From Antedon mediterranea (Eukaryota > Echinodermata > Crinoidea > Comatulida > Antedonidae), in NCBI RefSeq assembly GCF_964355755.1, contig NC_092680.1:14301001-14365000 (forward strand): DNA of 64,000 bases, in the 5' to 3' direction. Numbering within the stretch: the first letter of the stretch is position 1; the number at the start of each line of letters is the position of its first letter. This document shows positions 52,401 to 58,669 of the stretch, in pieces. Both the position numbers and the translations under genes were made by a program. Below the pieces are notes generated by a model. That model saw only the letters and a program-made list of their open reading frames with translations, ran no database searches and was not told where the DNA came from.

Positions 52401-55400
52401 GTTAGAGAAAAATTGTTTCTTAGGATAGCTTAACTGAAATCTAAAATAATATTTTAATTTTGTTGCATTGTGTTATAAAAAGTCAATTTTTTCAAAAGAT
52501 TTAATGGTGTAAGATATGGTTTATCCACAGGGAGCATGCAGTCTCTGAATCTGTCACATGATATGGACGACTTTGGTTCTCGTCGTAATTTTGCAATGGA
52601 CATACGGATAACAAGTTGTAATCGGTGTCATCAATGTAATGCAATGTTGTATGATGAGGTCATCATGGCGGGTTGGTCTGCAGATGAATCTAATCTAGGC
52701 ACTAAGTAAGATTTTAGCATACTGTATAATATAGAGTGTACACAAAACATCTAGTGCATTTTTCGAAACAAGTAGGTGTTTACCCCTCTTGGCATGGTGC
52801 ACAGTGAATCACCATTCATGTAATAAGCAAACATATCGTCAGTGTGAACTCATGTATGTATGTCTAAATTGCAGGTCTTCGGTTAAACTCAATCTTTGTG
52901 TACAACTTTAGTGGGATTCTAGAATATTTATGTAAACCATAGGCTTCCTATCCTCTAGTCGTTGAAGGTTCCAACAAAAGTGACGAAATTGTTTCCTTTT
53001 ATTGAAAATTCAATGGTTTCTTTAATACATACTCCTCTAGTCCAAGCAAGAAGTTAATGTGAATCAGTATTATATATCTGGGCAGGAATCAGTATTTTAA
53101 AGCAACTAGAGGTTATGCTCATTGTAATATTGTTATCCATCTTTTTTTTTCAGATGTTTTTTCTGCTCATCTTCAAATATTGTTCCCTTTTTGTTTATAA
53201 ACATTGAGGACTTGCGTGGGAGGGATTTGAAACGCGAAAATTCCATTGACAGCATGCACAGTTTACATGATAACATAAAACCTTTGGAAACACAGAACAA
53301 AAAAACGCAGTCGGTTCCTAGCATTGATGATATGCTTCTGGATAAATTTGATGAGGAACCGAACAAGAATGATTCGGATAATGACAAACTTATCAGTTTA
53401 GATGATGACAATTTGGACACTTCTCGTAGTGATAGCACCCTCCCAAGTGAGGTTAAGCCGTTGAATTTAAGGCAACGATCAACAAGCGAATGTAAACATA
53501 CAGACCTTGCTGATATGGGTCAGAGTTCAAGTAGCCTGAAACCTTTTGATATCAGCAAGAAGCTTATTAATAAGAGCAGGTTTGTATACATTGTATTCTT
53601 ATTTTTGTTTTAAATTTATAAAATCTTGCAATTATATTCTTGTATATGACTGTGTATAGAGAAGATAAATAAGTCTAGCACAAAAAGTTTTATTTTAACC
53701 TTTGCTTAATGCAGTATATGATTTTTTTCAGTACATTACCAGCTCGGACGAAAAGCCTTACAGTGCAAGACGAATATTTCCAAGCATCCAGCCTAACTTC
53801 AAGTCATTACGGATCTAAGGAGTACATTCCACCACCAGTTAATAAGAAAAAGATTGAACCTATTAGTGTTCCATACCTTAGCCCTCTAGTCTTAAGGAAA
53901 GAGATCGAGAATGCCATAGAACATGAAGGAGAGTCTTGTTTGAGGTCTCCACAGTTTGTGGAAATGCATCCAATCATCTTCTGGAATCTGGTAAGTATAA
54001 AATAAGAGTTTTAAGAATGAAATGATTTACCACACAGGAACATTTGATTGTTAACTAGGTGCCATATATGGAAAATGCTTGAGTGCTAAGTGTTGTTCTA
54101 AATCATCTTACTTACAATACCATATATAGAATAGACCTGACAGGTGGATAACCATCACAACACAGTGCAGGGAGATGGCAATGCTGGTTGTTGACTTTTA
54201 TCCGAAAGGGCTTATTGGTTCAATTTTTAGTTTCATGATTTAAACATTGGTACTACTAATATGTGTTAAGCTCTGTCTACACTATCAAAAATAGGATGTG
54301 CCCATATACTATGACACAATGAATCACTACCATATTTGGGTGTATCACAAACAAACTAGTTTGATAATGTAGACAGAGCTTTAGGAAGCGTGAAATAATT
54401 CTTGTAATTGATAATGCAACTGCCTGTATTTTTCTCCCCTAGATTTGGTATTTCCGTCGGCTTGAAATTCCAACTAACCTTCCTGGCTTAATTTTAGCTG
54501 CTTATAGTGAAGGCAGAGAGACAGTGGAAGTAAGTAGTTAGCCATGTACTTACTACAAAACCATGCAAATGTATTTTAGTAGATAGTGTGTATTCATACA
54601 TTGTACTCGTTTTTTTTAGGCTTGTAATCAGTACCTTCATAATGATAGTCGTCATATAAAGTTAAACCTACTTTGGGATAATGTGGAACTGTACAATGAG
54701 ATTGGAGTGCCAATGTACATACTATGGAACAATAGAGATTCATCTCTAATGAAGGCACTAATTACAGAAAGACAGTCATTCTCAAAAGGGTAAGAATAAT
54801 ATTAGTGGTGATGGTTGTGATGAAGATATGTGTAGCGGTGGTGATGTAGTAGTAGCAATGGATGTGTATGATGTTTAGTAGCAGTGGCAGTGTTTATGGT
54901 ATTTCTATAGTGATATTTGTAGCAGTGTTGATGGTGATATTTGTAGCAGTGTTGATGGTGATATTTGTAGCAGTGTTGATGGTGATATTTGTAGCAGTGT
55001 TGATGGTGATATTTGTAGCAGTGTTGATGGTGATATTTGTAGCAGTGTTGATGGTGATATTTGTAGCAGTGTTGATGGTGGTATTTGTAGCAGTGTTGAT
55101 CATGGTATTTGTAGCAGTGATGATGGTATTTGTAGCAGTGATGGTGGTATTTGTAGCAGTGTTGGTGGTATTGGTAGCAGTGATGGTGTTGATAGTAAAG
55201 GTGGTATTTTCTAAAGTGGCTGTGTTGATTGCAGTGATGGTGGCAGTCATATTGGAGTGATGTTGGTTAAAAAAAAGGTGGTGCTGGTGGTTTTGGTAGC
55301 ACAGTGGTGGTATTGCTAATAGTGCAATGATGGTGGTTTTAGCACATAGTGTTGTTATTAGTGATGATGTTACTAACAACACGTGATATTGTGTCATAGG

Positions 55401-57569
55401 AGCATGGCTCTTAATAGCAGTTGGCTAAATAATATATAATTATATAGATATAATTTATTGTTTTGTTGTATTTCAGATTTATGCTTGAAGTAGTAAAATG
55501 CATCAAACTGAATGATGTTCAGAGACCGATTGAAATGATGCTTGAGGAGTTCAAGAAGCAACAAATATCAAAAGAGAAAAGAAGAAGTATCTATCGCGAG
55601 GTGTTGTTTCTTGCTTTTGTAGCACTCAAAAGAGAAAATATTGATCATGGTATGGTATCTTCAGTTAATTATAATATATGCTTCAGTGTTCAGATTTTTA
55701 TTCTGACGATGTTTGCTCTTTTCTTTTAGTAATAAGGAGATTCATTGGAAATAGCTAAATTTTCAGAAGTCAAAAGATTATAGTTTATAACTTTACGCAA
55801 GGACTTATTATATTCAGTATAGTTTTGTGCATCTATCTATGAAAGAGGAATAATAGCATTTTATGGATAATGCAAAAGTATCATTAGGTCAAACATTATT
55901 GTAATATAATGCACTGTTCAAAAAGAATGTTTTGTGTCAAGCACTTCAAAACAAATTAAAAACACATATAAATATTTACATAACATTTGTATTTATTTCA
56001 ACAACCTCTAAAAGGAGAAGAATAATATACAATACACACATTTAAAATACAAGGAATAAAATGTTATAAAGTTCACTTCCCTTTACAGCTGCGTCCCTTA
56101 ACAGCCGCACTTTCAAAAGCCAGTTTATTCTTCCTGTCTAATTAGTGCATTTAGTACCTCCCGTATGCAGCCATCTCCTGTAAGCTTTTTGTGTGGTAAA
56201 TTATCTCTCGTAAGCGGCCACCCGAAAATTTGCATTGACTTTTGACAACATAAATAAAATTGTTATACCTAATGTGCTTTATTATTAGCTTTACTGTATG
56301 TCGAAGCTTGTATCCAAAATCTTTTTGTTTGATTTATTAGGCGTTTGATTGAATTATTTAATTATTTTTAATCATTTTTGCATGTATATCCATTACTTGA
56401 AAGTTTTGCACGACGTAACCATAGAACTGATGTTTTTGTGTCCCCACAAAATGAGTATTTACATGGTATTTCTAGGCCATATCCAGATCCTGTTCACTTG
56501 TTGTTGTTACTGTCATATTACCTGTATTTATCCTACTCTTTAAAAACCTGCTAACATAGGGTGATATTTGTAACCAATAATGTTATCATGTTCATTCGAA
56601 TTGAGTTATTGGTGTTCAGCTGATCATCACTTTCTGATTTACCCTGCGATCGCAACATCATTGTTATGTTTATGTTATTCGGTTCTCGCTTTAAATCTCT
56701 TTTTTGTCTATTTAAAAAATGAGATAATATGCGATCCAGATTCTCATTCCCATATTATCTCATTTTTGTAGAAAAAGGTTACTTGAGTGTATACTGTGTA
56801 CCATCTTTATTTTTTGACCAACCATTTTCATTCATAAAAGCTTTTAAAAGTTGTCTGAAAATCATAAATACTATTAAACCACCTGATCTTAAACAATAAA
56901 GTACAATTAGCTGGAGAATTTAAAGGCCTGTTGCGTTAAGAACTCCAAAAAATATTGTGCAACTGTATGGTTATTTATTGGCTCCAATGGATAGTGTATA
57001 TTGTATTCTCTGTACCAGATGTGTATTGTACAGCATAAAGGTCCAAGATATTGTACACTTTGTGAATCTTATATAACAGAGAAAAAACAACATTGGATGT
57101 TTAGGGTCTTTCCAAAATTCAACTTCGACTGCTGATCTTATTCCTCCGACCAGACTTGGCTGTCATGGTAGGAATTTAAGGAAAAAATTAATTATCCAAC
57201 TAGTTTATACTAAAACAACTAGATTTGCTGATAGTCCAATACCATTCTACATCAAATTATTAAATTCATAATTATCTTCCTTGCTGACTTACGACTGCTC
57301 TTGCATGATGTTTTTTATGCCTGTCTAAAATTGTTAATGCTGTGTAGATTTGTATACATACATTTTTGCATGTTATTTACAGTCAATTGGTCGAATATGA
57401 TAACTAATAATAACTTGTTTTTGTTAAATTAGATGCATTTGACGTAGAGTACCAAATAGCCTGTAATCGTTTAGCTGAAGAGCTTGCAGAAGACATGCAG
57501 ACACATGACAGAGCCCCGGCGATATCCATACAACGATGCCGCAAGATATTTGGAGAACTTTACCTTTAA
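22238..57569 (+). CDS. DENND4: DENND4-family Rab guanine nucleotide exchange factor, 27 coding exons
   Basis: Spliced gene recognised by its similarity along its whole length to vertebrate DENND4A/B/C and Drosophila Crag. Coding segments: 22238-22417, 30321-30457, 30895-31096, 32189-32318, 32730-32899, 33342-33571, 34441-34507, 34760-34960, 35382-35557, 36980-37022, 37179-37319, 37711-37852, 40748-40893, 41164-41288, 42261-42443, 43672-43945, 45630-45882, 46110-46286, 47652-47798, 49080-50435, 52531-52705, 53154-53579, 53732-53990, 54443-54529, 54620-54789, 55477-55649, 57433-57569. The sum is 5907 nt, giving 1968 residues, close to the vertebrate paralogues (about 1860-1910). Approximate domains: MABP 45-200, uDENN 200-370, cDENN 373-500, dDENN 560-655, PPR-like 805-850, disordered linker 860-1490, cysteine cluster 1523-1556, conserved C-terminus 1735-1968. 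Known family role: activates Rab10 (Crag also Rab11) by GDP/GTP exchange in exocytic and basolateral membrane traffic. Which vertebrate paralogue is closest cannot be told; a single pre-duplication orthologue is likely. Confidence 0.95.
23402..23949. mobile_element. TTAAAGATGTATTGTCCCT element, copy B, uninterrupted
   Basis: TTAAAGATGTATTGTCCCTT at the left and AAGGGACAATACCTCTTTAA at the right form terminal inverted repeats. 548 bp, in DENND4 intron 1. Lacks the nested MITE seen in copy A. No ORF of note. Confidence 0.8.
24607..24950 (+). mobile_element. tRNA-derived SINE
   Basis: A tRNA-like head of 86 nt: 7-bp acceptor stem GCGAGTG/CACTCGC (24607-24613 with 24682-24688), A box TGGCCGAGCGGTTAAG (24616-24631), B box GGTTCGAGGC (24671-24680), then T and CCA. 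The head resembles Ser/Leu tRNAs, but its anticodon and T stems do not fold well. The body has GGATAAGGACTATAAACCGT and ends ACTAACTGAGTTAGTGAGAA then AATAAATAA. Inserted in DENND4 intron 1 in sense orientation. Confidence 0.8.
25041..26111. mobile_element. hAT-like non-autonomous DNA transposon
   Basis: Termini CAGGCGCGGATCC and GGATCCGCCCCTG are inverse, flanked by CATGC on both sides (25036-25040 and 26112-26116), a 5-bp target duplication. Carries a C14 run at 26071-26084 and a GGGCTTCGCCC hairpin near 26033. No transposase is visible. The superfamily call rests only on terminus style. Confidence 0.7.
26391..27024. mobile_element. TTAAAGCCCCATTCCCT MITE
   Basis: TTAAAGCCCCATTCCCT at the left faces AGGGAAGGGGTCTTTAA at the right, about 634 bp. 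The core 26667-26840 is shared with 12645-12812. In intron 1. Confidence 0.72.
27025..30320 (+). other. Rest of DENND4 intron 1, nothing recognised
   Basis: AT-rich, with a short GA run (27640). The 28190-28420 stretch carries two overlapping short ORFs on opposite strands without homology. No RNA gene or clear inverted repeat. Confidence 0.4.
30321..30457 (+). CDS. DENND4: DENND4 coding exon 2 (residues 61-106), MABP domain
   Basis: Acceptor TTTTGTAG and donor GTAGGT. Encodes [13 protein letters not shown] and [17 protein letters not shown], the first conserved blocks of the MABP domain in DENND4 proteins. The preceding intron 1 is 7.9 kb and rich in transposons. Ends in phase 2 (GG|A). Confidence 0.95.
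30895..31096 (+). CDS. DENND4: DENND4 coding exon 3 (residues 106-173), MABP domain
   Basis: Acceptor TTCCATTTAG, donor GTTTGT. Encodes [13 protein letters not shown] and AYITYRRAH, both strongly conserved in the family. The frame continues from exon 2 through a split glycine codon. Confidence 0.95.
31274..31433. repeat. Near-perfect hairpin with ~73-bp arms
   Basis: Arms 31274-31347 and 31361-31433 are inverse (AAATAATGAATG..., GGTGAATGATGAAAGGTTAT). Related half-arms lie at 33912-34010 (GTGAATGATGAAAGGTTATA) and 31121-31280. It directly abuts the 24-bp minisatellite in intron 3. Confidence 0.85.
31439..31820. repeat. 24-bp minisatellite, about 16 copies
   Basis: Unit CATATGATATTCACATAATC + ACAC, with an ATACC variant concentrated in the right-hand copies and a 2-bp deletion near 31777. 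Opens spurious frames on both strands. Confidence 0.95.
31975..32070. repeat. Degenerate CCTCCTCCGAATAA repeat
   Basis: Diverged short repeats CCTCCCCGAATAAACGC, CCTCCTCCGAATTAACAC and CCTCCTCCGAGTAAGTGC in intron 3. Confidence 0.55.
32189..32318 (+). CDS. DENND4: DENND4 coding exon 4 (residues 174-217), end of MABP domain
   Basis: Acceptor TTATTTAG, donor GTAAAA. Encodes [11 protein letters not shown] and [10 protein letters not shown], matching the third MABP block of DENND4. Ends in phase 1. Confidence 0.93.
32730..32899 (+). CDS. DENND4: DENND4 coding exon 5 (residues 217-273), uDENN start
   Basis: Acceptor CTTTTCTAG, donor GTATGG. Encodes [12 protein letters not shown] and [10 protein letters not shown], hallmark uDENN sequences. 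Phase 0 at the end. Confidence 0.95.
33342..33571 (+). CDS. DENND4: DENND4 coding exon 6 (residues 274-350), uDENN
   Basis: Acceptor TTCCTTTAG, donor GTTAGT. Encodes [17 protein letters not shown] and [12 protein letters not shown], the uDENN core. An arginine codon is split AG|A across the next intron. Confidence 0.95.
34135..34225. repeat. Short CTAATACTAACAGGCCTAG tandem repeat
   Basis: CTAATACTAACAGG(T/C)CTA occurs three times between 34170 and 34222, next to AGGCCTAG words. In intron 6. Confidence 0.7.
34441..34507 (+). CDS. DENND4: DENND4 coding exon 7 (residues 350-372)
   Basis: A 67-nt exon, acceptor AATTACACAG and donor GTAAGT. Encodes [14 protein letters not shown], which links uDENN to cDENN in this family. 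Confidence 0.94.
34760..34960 (+). CDS. DENND4: DENND4 coding exon 8 (residues 373-439), cDENN
   Basis: Acceptor TGTATTACAG, donor GTAATT. Encodes [19 protein letters not shown] and [17 protein letters not shown], the central DENN segment involved in Rab exchange. Confidence 0.96.
35382..35557 (+). CDS. DENND4: DENND4 coding exon 9 (residues 440-498), cDENN
   Basis: Acceptor TTTTTCCCAG, donor GTAAGT. Encodes [17 protein letters not shown] and [15 protein letters not shown], nearly invariant in DENND4 and typical of DENN domains generally. Confidence 0.96.
35813..36511. repeat. 63-bp minisatellite, about 11 copies
   Basis: Unit begins AGTAGGTCCCTCCCTTTAGG and includes CAGGACGCATCTCTATTAAG. 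Copies are nearly identical, differing mainly at TTTGCAG/TTTGTAG. In intron 9. The 229-codon minus-strand frame across it is an artefact of the 63-bp period. Confidence 0.96.
36980..37022 (+). CDS. DENND4: DENND4 coding exon 10 (residues 498-512), 43-nt exon
   Basis: Very short exon, acceptor TTATCACAG and donor GTTAGA. It is supported by its phase (2 to 0) and by [14 protein letters not shown], which aligns with SDEKKNMNWKQLPKK of vertebrate DENND4. A conventional ORF scan misses it. Confidence 0.9.
37179..37319 (+). CDS. DENND4: DENND4 coding exon 11 (residues 513-559)
   Basis: Acceptor TTTAAATAG, donor GTAAGT, exactly 47 codons. Encodes [14 protein letters not shown] and [16 protein letters not shown], the segment between cDENN and dDENN. 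Confidence 0.93.
37349..37478. mobile_element. TTAAGCTCTGTCTACAC MITE, copy 2
   Basis: TTAAGCTCTGTCTACACTAT at the left and AGTTTGATAGAGCTTTA at the right; CCATATATGGGCACATCACA inside. In intron 11. Confidence 0.75.
37711..37852 (+). CDS. DENND4: DENND4 coding exon 12 (residues 560-607), dDENN
   Basis: Acceptor GATTCTACAG, donor GTAAAT. Encodes [20 protein letters not shown], the diagnostic dDENN helix. It is followed by a 2.9 kb intron holding a LINE fragment. Confidence 0.95.
38172..38880. repeat. Dispersed repeat, inverse copy of 5235-6060
   Basis: Shares CAAGAAATATTTCTTAC, GGGGGTCACTTCATCA and TTAGAACTATAACTGCT-like blocks with the other copy. In intron 12. Confidence 0.6.
39112..39802 (+). 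mobile_element. 5'-truncated LINE 3' end with 18-bp target duplication
   Basis: Bounded by an exact 18-bp direct repeat AACTATACACAAAATACA (39094-39111 and 39803-39820). The right end is A-rich (AAGAGAAAAAAA). It contains the C-terminal ORF fragment described separately and a short 3' UTR. These are the marks of target-primed reverse transcription. Confidence 0.92.
39120..39680 (+). pseudogene. LINE ORF2 C-terminal fragment (post-RT region)
   Basis: The open frame runs in from the truncated 5' end and stops at 39678-39680. [31 protein letters not shown] and [10 protein letters not shown] match the post-reverse-transcriptase C-terminal region of non-LTR retrotransposons (L1/Tx1-like). The usual C-x-x-C-x-H-x-C pattern is only partly kept. 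No reverse transcriptase or endonuclease is present. The frame is intact, so the insertion is fairly young. Not a host gene. Confidence 0.85.
40748..40893 (+). CDS. DENND4: DENND4 coding exon 13 (residues 607-655), dDENN
   Basis: Acceptor TTTTTGATAG, donor GTGAGG. Encodes [26 protein letters not shown] and FFDDCTRK, completing the dDENN domain. Confidence 0.95.
41164..41288 (+). CDS. DENND4: DENND4 coding exon 14 (residues 656-697)
   Basis: Acceptor TTTTTCATAG, donor GTAGGT. Encodes [10 protein letters not shown] and [14 protein letters not shown], aligning with the SEHTVFIMPPEPPP block after dDENN in vertebrate DENND4. Phase 2 at the end. Confidence 0.93.
41352..41862 (+). mobile_element. 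Old SINE copy split by a DNA element
   Basis: The head (GTGGCCAAGTGGTAGTGCAG, then GGTTTGAGGCTC) lies at 41355-41408 and resembles the A and B boxes of the SINE at 24607. The tail (TAGAACTAGTT, GATAAGAACTAAACAC, CTTTGAAGAGTACT) at 41777-41862 aligns to the SINE body. The 41422-41769 block lies between them. Confidence 0.55.
41422..41769. mobile_element. AAGGCC inverted-repeat element inside a SINE
   Basis: Left end AAGGCCAATTTACACAGATG and right end (as complement) AAGGCCTACTTACCCAGAGG pair over about 39 bp at roughly three-quarters identity. A further AAGGCCAATTTACAC end lies inverted at 42033-42047, so a related element may lie alongside. In intron 14. Confidence 0.6.
42261..42443 (+). CDS. 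DENND4: DENND4 coding exon 15 (residues 697-758)
   Basis: Acceptor TATTTTACAG, donor GTATGT. Encodes a basic segment with [17 protein letters not shown] and SPEEWAK, matching KRTKQEIK...PPQWAK in vertebrates. The intron that follows carries the hammerhead ribozyme motif. Confidence 0.93.
42482..42650 (+). mobile_element. (TA)n-bounded retrozyme-like repeat carrying the hammerhead
   Basis: A 132-nt unit (42497-42628) flanked on the left by (AT)n at 42482-42496 and on the right by (TA)n at 42629-42650. The hammerhead occupies its 3' part. No coding capacity. The size and ribozyme suggest a non-autonomous retroelement unit; the family is unknown to me. Confidence 0.5.
42571..42629 (+). ncRNA. 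Type I hammerhead ribozyme motif in DENND4 intron 15
   Basis: Core CTGACGA at 42583-42589 (C3 to A9). Stem II GATCT/AGATC (42590-42594 with 42599-42603), loop AATA. GAA at 42604-42606. Short stem III ACAG/CTGT (42607-42610 with 42613-42616), loop TA, with A15.1-U16.1 closing. C17 at 42617 is the predicted cleavage position. Stem I CTGCA/TGCAG (42578-42582 with 42618-42622), a 4x4 internal loop (42574-42577 with 42623-42626), then ACC/GGT (42571-42573 with 42627-42629). All invariant core bases are present. The very short stem III with open stem I and an internal loop facing stem II is the architecture of metazoan type I hammerheads in retrozymes and Penelope-like elements. It lies on the sense strand of the host intron, with predicted cleavage 174 nt after exon 15. 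Confidence 0.88.
43672..43945 (+). CDS. DENND4: DENND4 coding exon 16 (residues 758-849), PPR-like region
   Basis: Acceptor TTCTGTGTAG, donor GTTTGT. Encodes [27 protein letters not shown] and [10 protein letters not shown]. The 35-residue helix-turn-helix style segment is the pentatricopeptide-like repeat reported for DENND4/Crag. Confidence 0.95.
44340..45245. repeat. ~340-bp diverged tandem repeat, about 2.6 copies
   Basis: AAGTCATTTGAG, TCTCTACAGACATTTTAGT, GGGGTCGA and TTTTCGATATATAGGA-like blocks recur at 44368, 44712 and 45051. In intron 16. Confidence 0.8.
45630..45882 (+). CDS. DENND4: DENND4 coding exon 17 (residues 850-934)
   Basis: Acceptor TTTTTGCAG, donor GTAAGG. Begins with [10 protein letters not shown], identical in style to VLESPWPSS after the vertebrate PPR. 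It then passes into a charged, less conserved linker. Phase 1 at the end. Confidence 0.93.
46110..46286 (+). CDS. DENND4: DENND4 coding exon 18 (residues 934-993), linker
   Basis: Acceptor TACTCTCTAG, donor GTGAGT; a symmetric phase 1-1 exon of 177 nt, so it could be skipped without a frameshift. Encodes a Ser/Pro-rich stretch with [11 protein letters not shown], probably disordered and phosphorylatable. Confidence 0.85.
46387..46887. mobile_element. GGGAGGTTTCG MITE, copy 3
   Basis: Starts GGGAGGTTTCGCAATCTTAC and ends in the inverse CCTCCC, with TA on both sides. Terminal inverted repeats of about 52 bp. Interior in opposite orientation to copy 2. In intron 18. Confidence 0.85.
47652..47798 (+). 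CDS. DENND4: DENND4 coding exon 19 (residues 993-1042), linker
   Basis: Acceptor CTCCCTGTTAG, donor GTAAGT; symmetric phase 1-1, 147 nt. Encodes [21 protein letters not shown] recognise no strong homologue. The open frame and matching phases at both ends support it. Confidence 0.82.
48892..49068. repeat. 89-bp tandem duplication before exon 20
   Basis: TATTTTTTATTACCCTATTT starts at 48901 and again at 48990, with CCATCC and TTTCTGTTGATTTTT repeated. The duplication lies in the polypyrimidine region leading to the exon 20 acceptor. Confidence 0.9.
49080..50435 (+). CDS. DENND4: DENND4 coding exon 20 (residues 1042-1494), large linker exon
   Basis: A 1356-nt exon, acceptor TTCTCACAG, donor GTTTGT, symmetric phase 1-1. 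Encodes a Ser/Thr/Asp/Glu-rich linker that is probably disordered. A basic patch [20 protein letters not shown] and an alanine/lysine-rich segment near its end resemble the conserved Ser-phosphorylation region of the vertebrate linker. An 89-bp tandem duplication sits directly before its acceptor. Confidence 0.93.
51736..51780 (+). CDS. DENND4: Possible 45-nt cassette exon of DENND4
   Basis: Acceptor TTCTATTCTAG and donor GTATAA bound an open 45-nt stretch that is phase 1-1, so inclusion between exons 20 and 21 would add 15 residues ([15 protein letters not shown] plus a junction residue). Without the donor, the frame would end at a TAG about 17 nt later. No family homology is recognised. Confidence 0.25.
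52154..52400. repeat. Degraded TTAAAGATGTATTG element end
   Basis: ATTAAAGATGTATTGGCCCC resembles the termini of the 14073 and 23402 elements. The following TGTTGTTGAATATG/ATTTTAATGTCA recurs at 2290. In intron 20. Confidence 0.45.
52531..52705 (+). CDS. DENND4: DENND4 coding exon 21 (residues 1494-1552), first half of cysteine cluster
   Basis: Acceptor TTATCCACAG, donor GTAAGA. Encodes CNRCHQC (Cys 1523, 1526, 1529) and [19 protein letters not shown], aligning with CNLCWHC and DEEIMAGWTADDSNLNTTC in vertebrates. The cysteines are probably metal-binding (inference). Confidence 0.95.
53154..53579 (+). CDS. DENND4: DENND4 coding exon 22 (residues 1552-1694)
   Basis: Acceptor TTTTTTTCAG, donor GTTTGT. 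Starts inside the lysine before CFFC (Cys 1553 and 1556), which completes the CxxC pair, then [17 protein letters not shown]. The rest is an acidic, serine-rich linker. Confidence 0.94.
53732..53990 (+). CDS. DENND4: DENND4 coding exon 23 (residues 1694-1780)
   Basis: Acceptor ATTTTTTTCAG, donor GTAAGT. Encodes [17 protein letters not shown] and HPIIFWNL, the start of the conserved C-terminal region of DENND4. Confidence 0.96.
54266..54383. mobile_element. TTAAGCTCTGTCTACAC MITE, copy 3 (complete)
   Basis: 118 bp. TTAAGCTCTGTCTACACTAT at the left and ATAATGTAGACAGAGCTTTA at the right form clear terminal inverted repeats. In intron 23. Confidence 0.88.
54443..54529 (+). CDS. DENND4: DENND4 coding exon 24 (residues 1781-1809)
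   Basis: Acceptor CTCCCCTAG, donor GTAAGT, 29 codons in phase 0-0. Encodes [18 protein letters not shown], nearly the same as the vertebrate VWYFRRLDLPSNLPGLIL. Confidence 0.95.
54620..54789 (+). CDS. DENND4: DENND4 coding exon 25 (residues 1810-1866)
   Basis: Acceptor TTTTTTTAG, donor GTAAGA. Encodes [10 protein letters not shown] and PMYILWNN, matching MLWDNMKLHQ and PLYILWNA. A 24-bp minisatellite begins about 100 nt into the next intron. Confidence 0.95.
54896..55200. repeat. 24-bp minisatellite GTTGATGGTGATATTTGTAG
   Basis: Unit GTTGATGGTGATATTTGTAG + CAGT. About eight good copies, decaying rightwards into GGTGGTATTTGTAGCAGTGA-type variants. In intron 25. Confidence 0.93.
55477..55649 (+). 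CDS. DENND4: DENND4 coding exon 26 (residues 1866-1924)
   Basis: Acceptor TGTATTTCAG, donor GTATGG. Encodes [20 protein letters not shown] and [17 protein letters not shown], conserved across the family. Confidence 0.95.
57433..57569 (+). CDS. DENND4: DENND4 last coding exon (residues 1924-1968 and stop)
   Basis: Acceptor GTTAAATTAG. Encodes [11 protein letters not shown] and ends [10 protein letters not shown] then TAA at 57567-57569. The terminus matches CRKTFGEPYL in vertebrate DENND4, so the stop is authentic. Confidence 0.95.
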
Positions 57570-57850
57570 ATCCCTATGATTTATTCTTTTTTTTTCCATT
57601 TGTACACAGGCTTACTAGAAGTTAAGATATTCACAAATTTATAAACTTTCTTTCATTTGTGAAACGTTATATATATACAAACATATACAACAAGAGAAAG
57701 AGGAAGTAAATTAAATGGTAGCCCGTAAAAGATTTTATGAACTATTGAATAAAATTGATCAAATACTTAAATTAGAGATTGCTATATAGTTATTTACAAT
57801 TTGGAAAAATGTGTAAATTATACACAATAAATATAAGGTTTAAGTAATAA
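57570..57850 (+). other. DENND4: DENND4 3' UTR with candidate polyadenylation signals
   Basis: AATAAA hexamers occur at 57748-57753 and 57826-57831, about 180 and 260 nt after the stop. Further AATAAA-like sites follow in AT-rich sequence, so the true end is uncertain. Confidence 0.5.
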
Positions 57851-58669
57851 GTAATTAAAACATCAATTCATTTTTATTCATAGTTATAGAATCTCCCATG
57901 AAAGTTTTTAATTTAAATTTCAAATGTTGTACATTAAAGATTTATGCTTTATTTGGCCGGGAGTTTCATTGATTGATTGATGTGTAGTAAAATGTTACTT
58001 TAGTTGCTGATGTTAGGTATTCAAACATTTGGGAGCTCTAAATGCACATGAACATTTGCAATTATAACATATACCATTGTGGAATGAATGATATGAATTG
58101 AGTTATTAATGAAAACACCCAAAATTGAATGCATATAGTAGTAAACACATTGTGAGTATTTTAATGGTATTTACATTAGGACGAAACCATATTTTATGAT
58201 AACACAACATTGATTTTTAAAAGAACCACAACATTAATGAAAATTGTTTATGTGCATTTAGAAATGTTTTTAGATAATCTGGCCAAGGTAAAAAAAAATA
58301 TTTGGAAATAAACAATACTGTAATCTTTCTATCTTAAAAGTTAGTATTTTTCACCTTAAATGATAATACTGTAGTACAAGCAGTTTATAAAGGACAAAAC
58401 ATGTAGCTAATAATATGATTGACTTATTTCGGTTATTTCTCGGCCTCGGTATATAAATAATGATAATACCACTATTGTACAGTTACATGTTTTCCAGTTA
58501 CTTTTTCATATAGTATATATACAATGTAAACTTAAATACAGTATTGTATGTACTGTATACAATACACAAATATTTACCTGAAATAAATAATAACTTGTAT
58601 TTTCCCTCATATAATTTTTATAGATTATTCAAAATGTGTTTTTAAACAAATCAAGAAAGTGGGTTGAAC

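Noticed and set aside
54862-55397. Hydrophobic repeat ORF (132 codons) and its antisense
   Set aside because: Artefact of the 24-bp minisatellite in intron 25, despite looking like a membrane protein.
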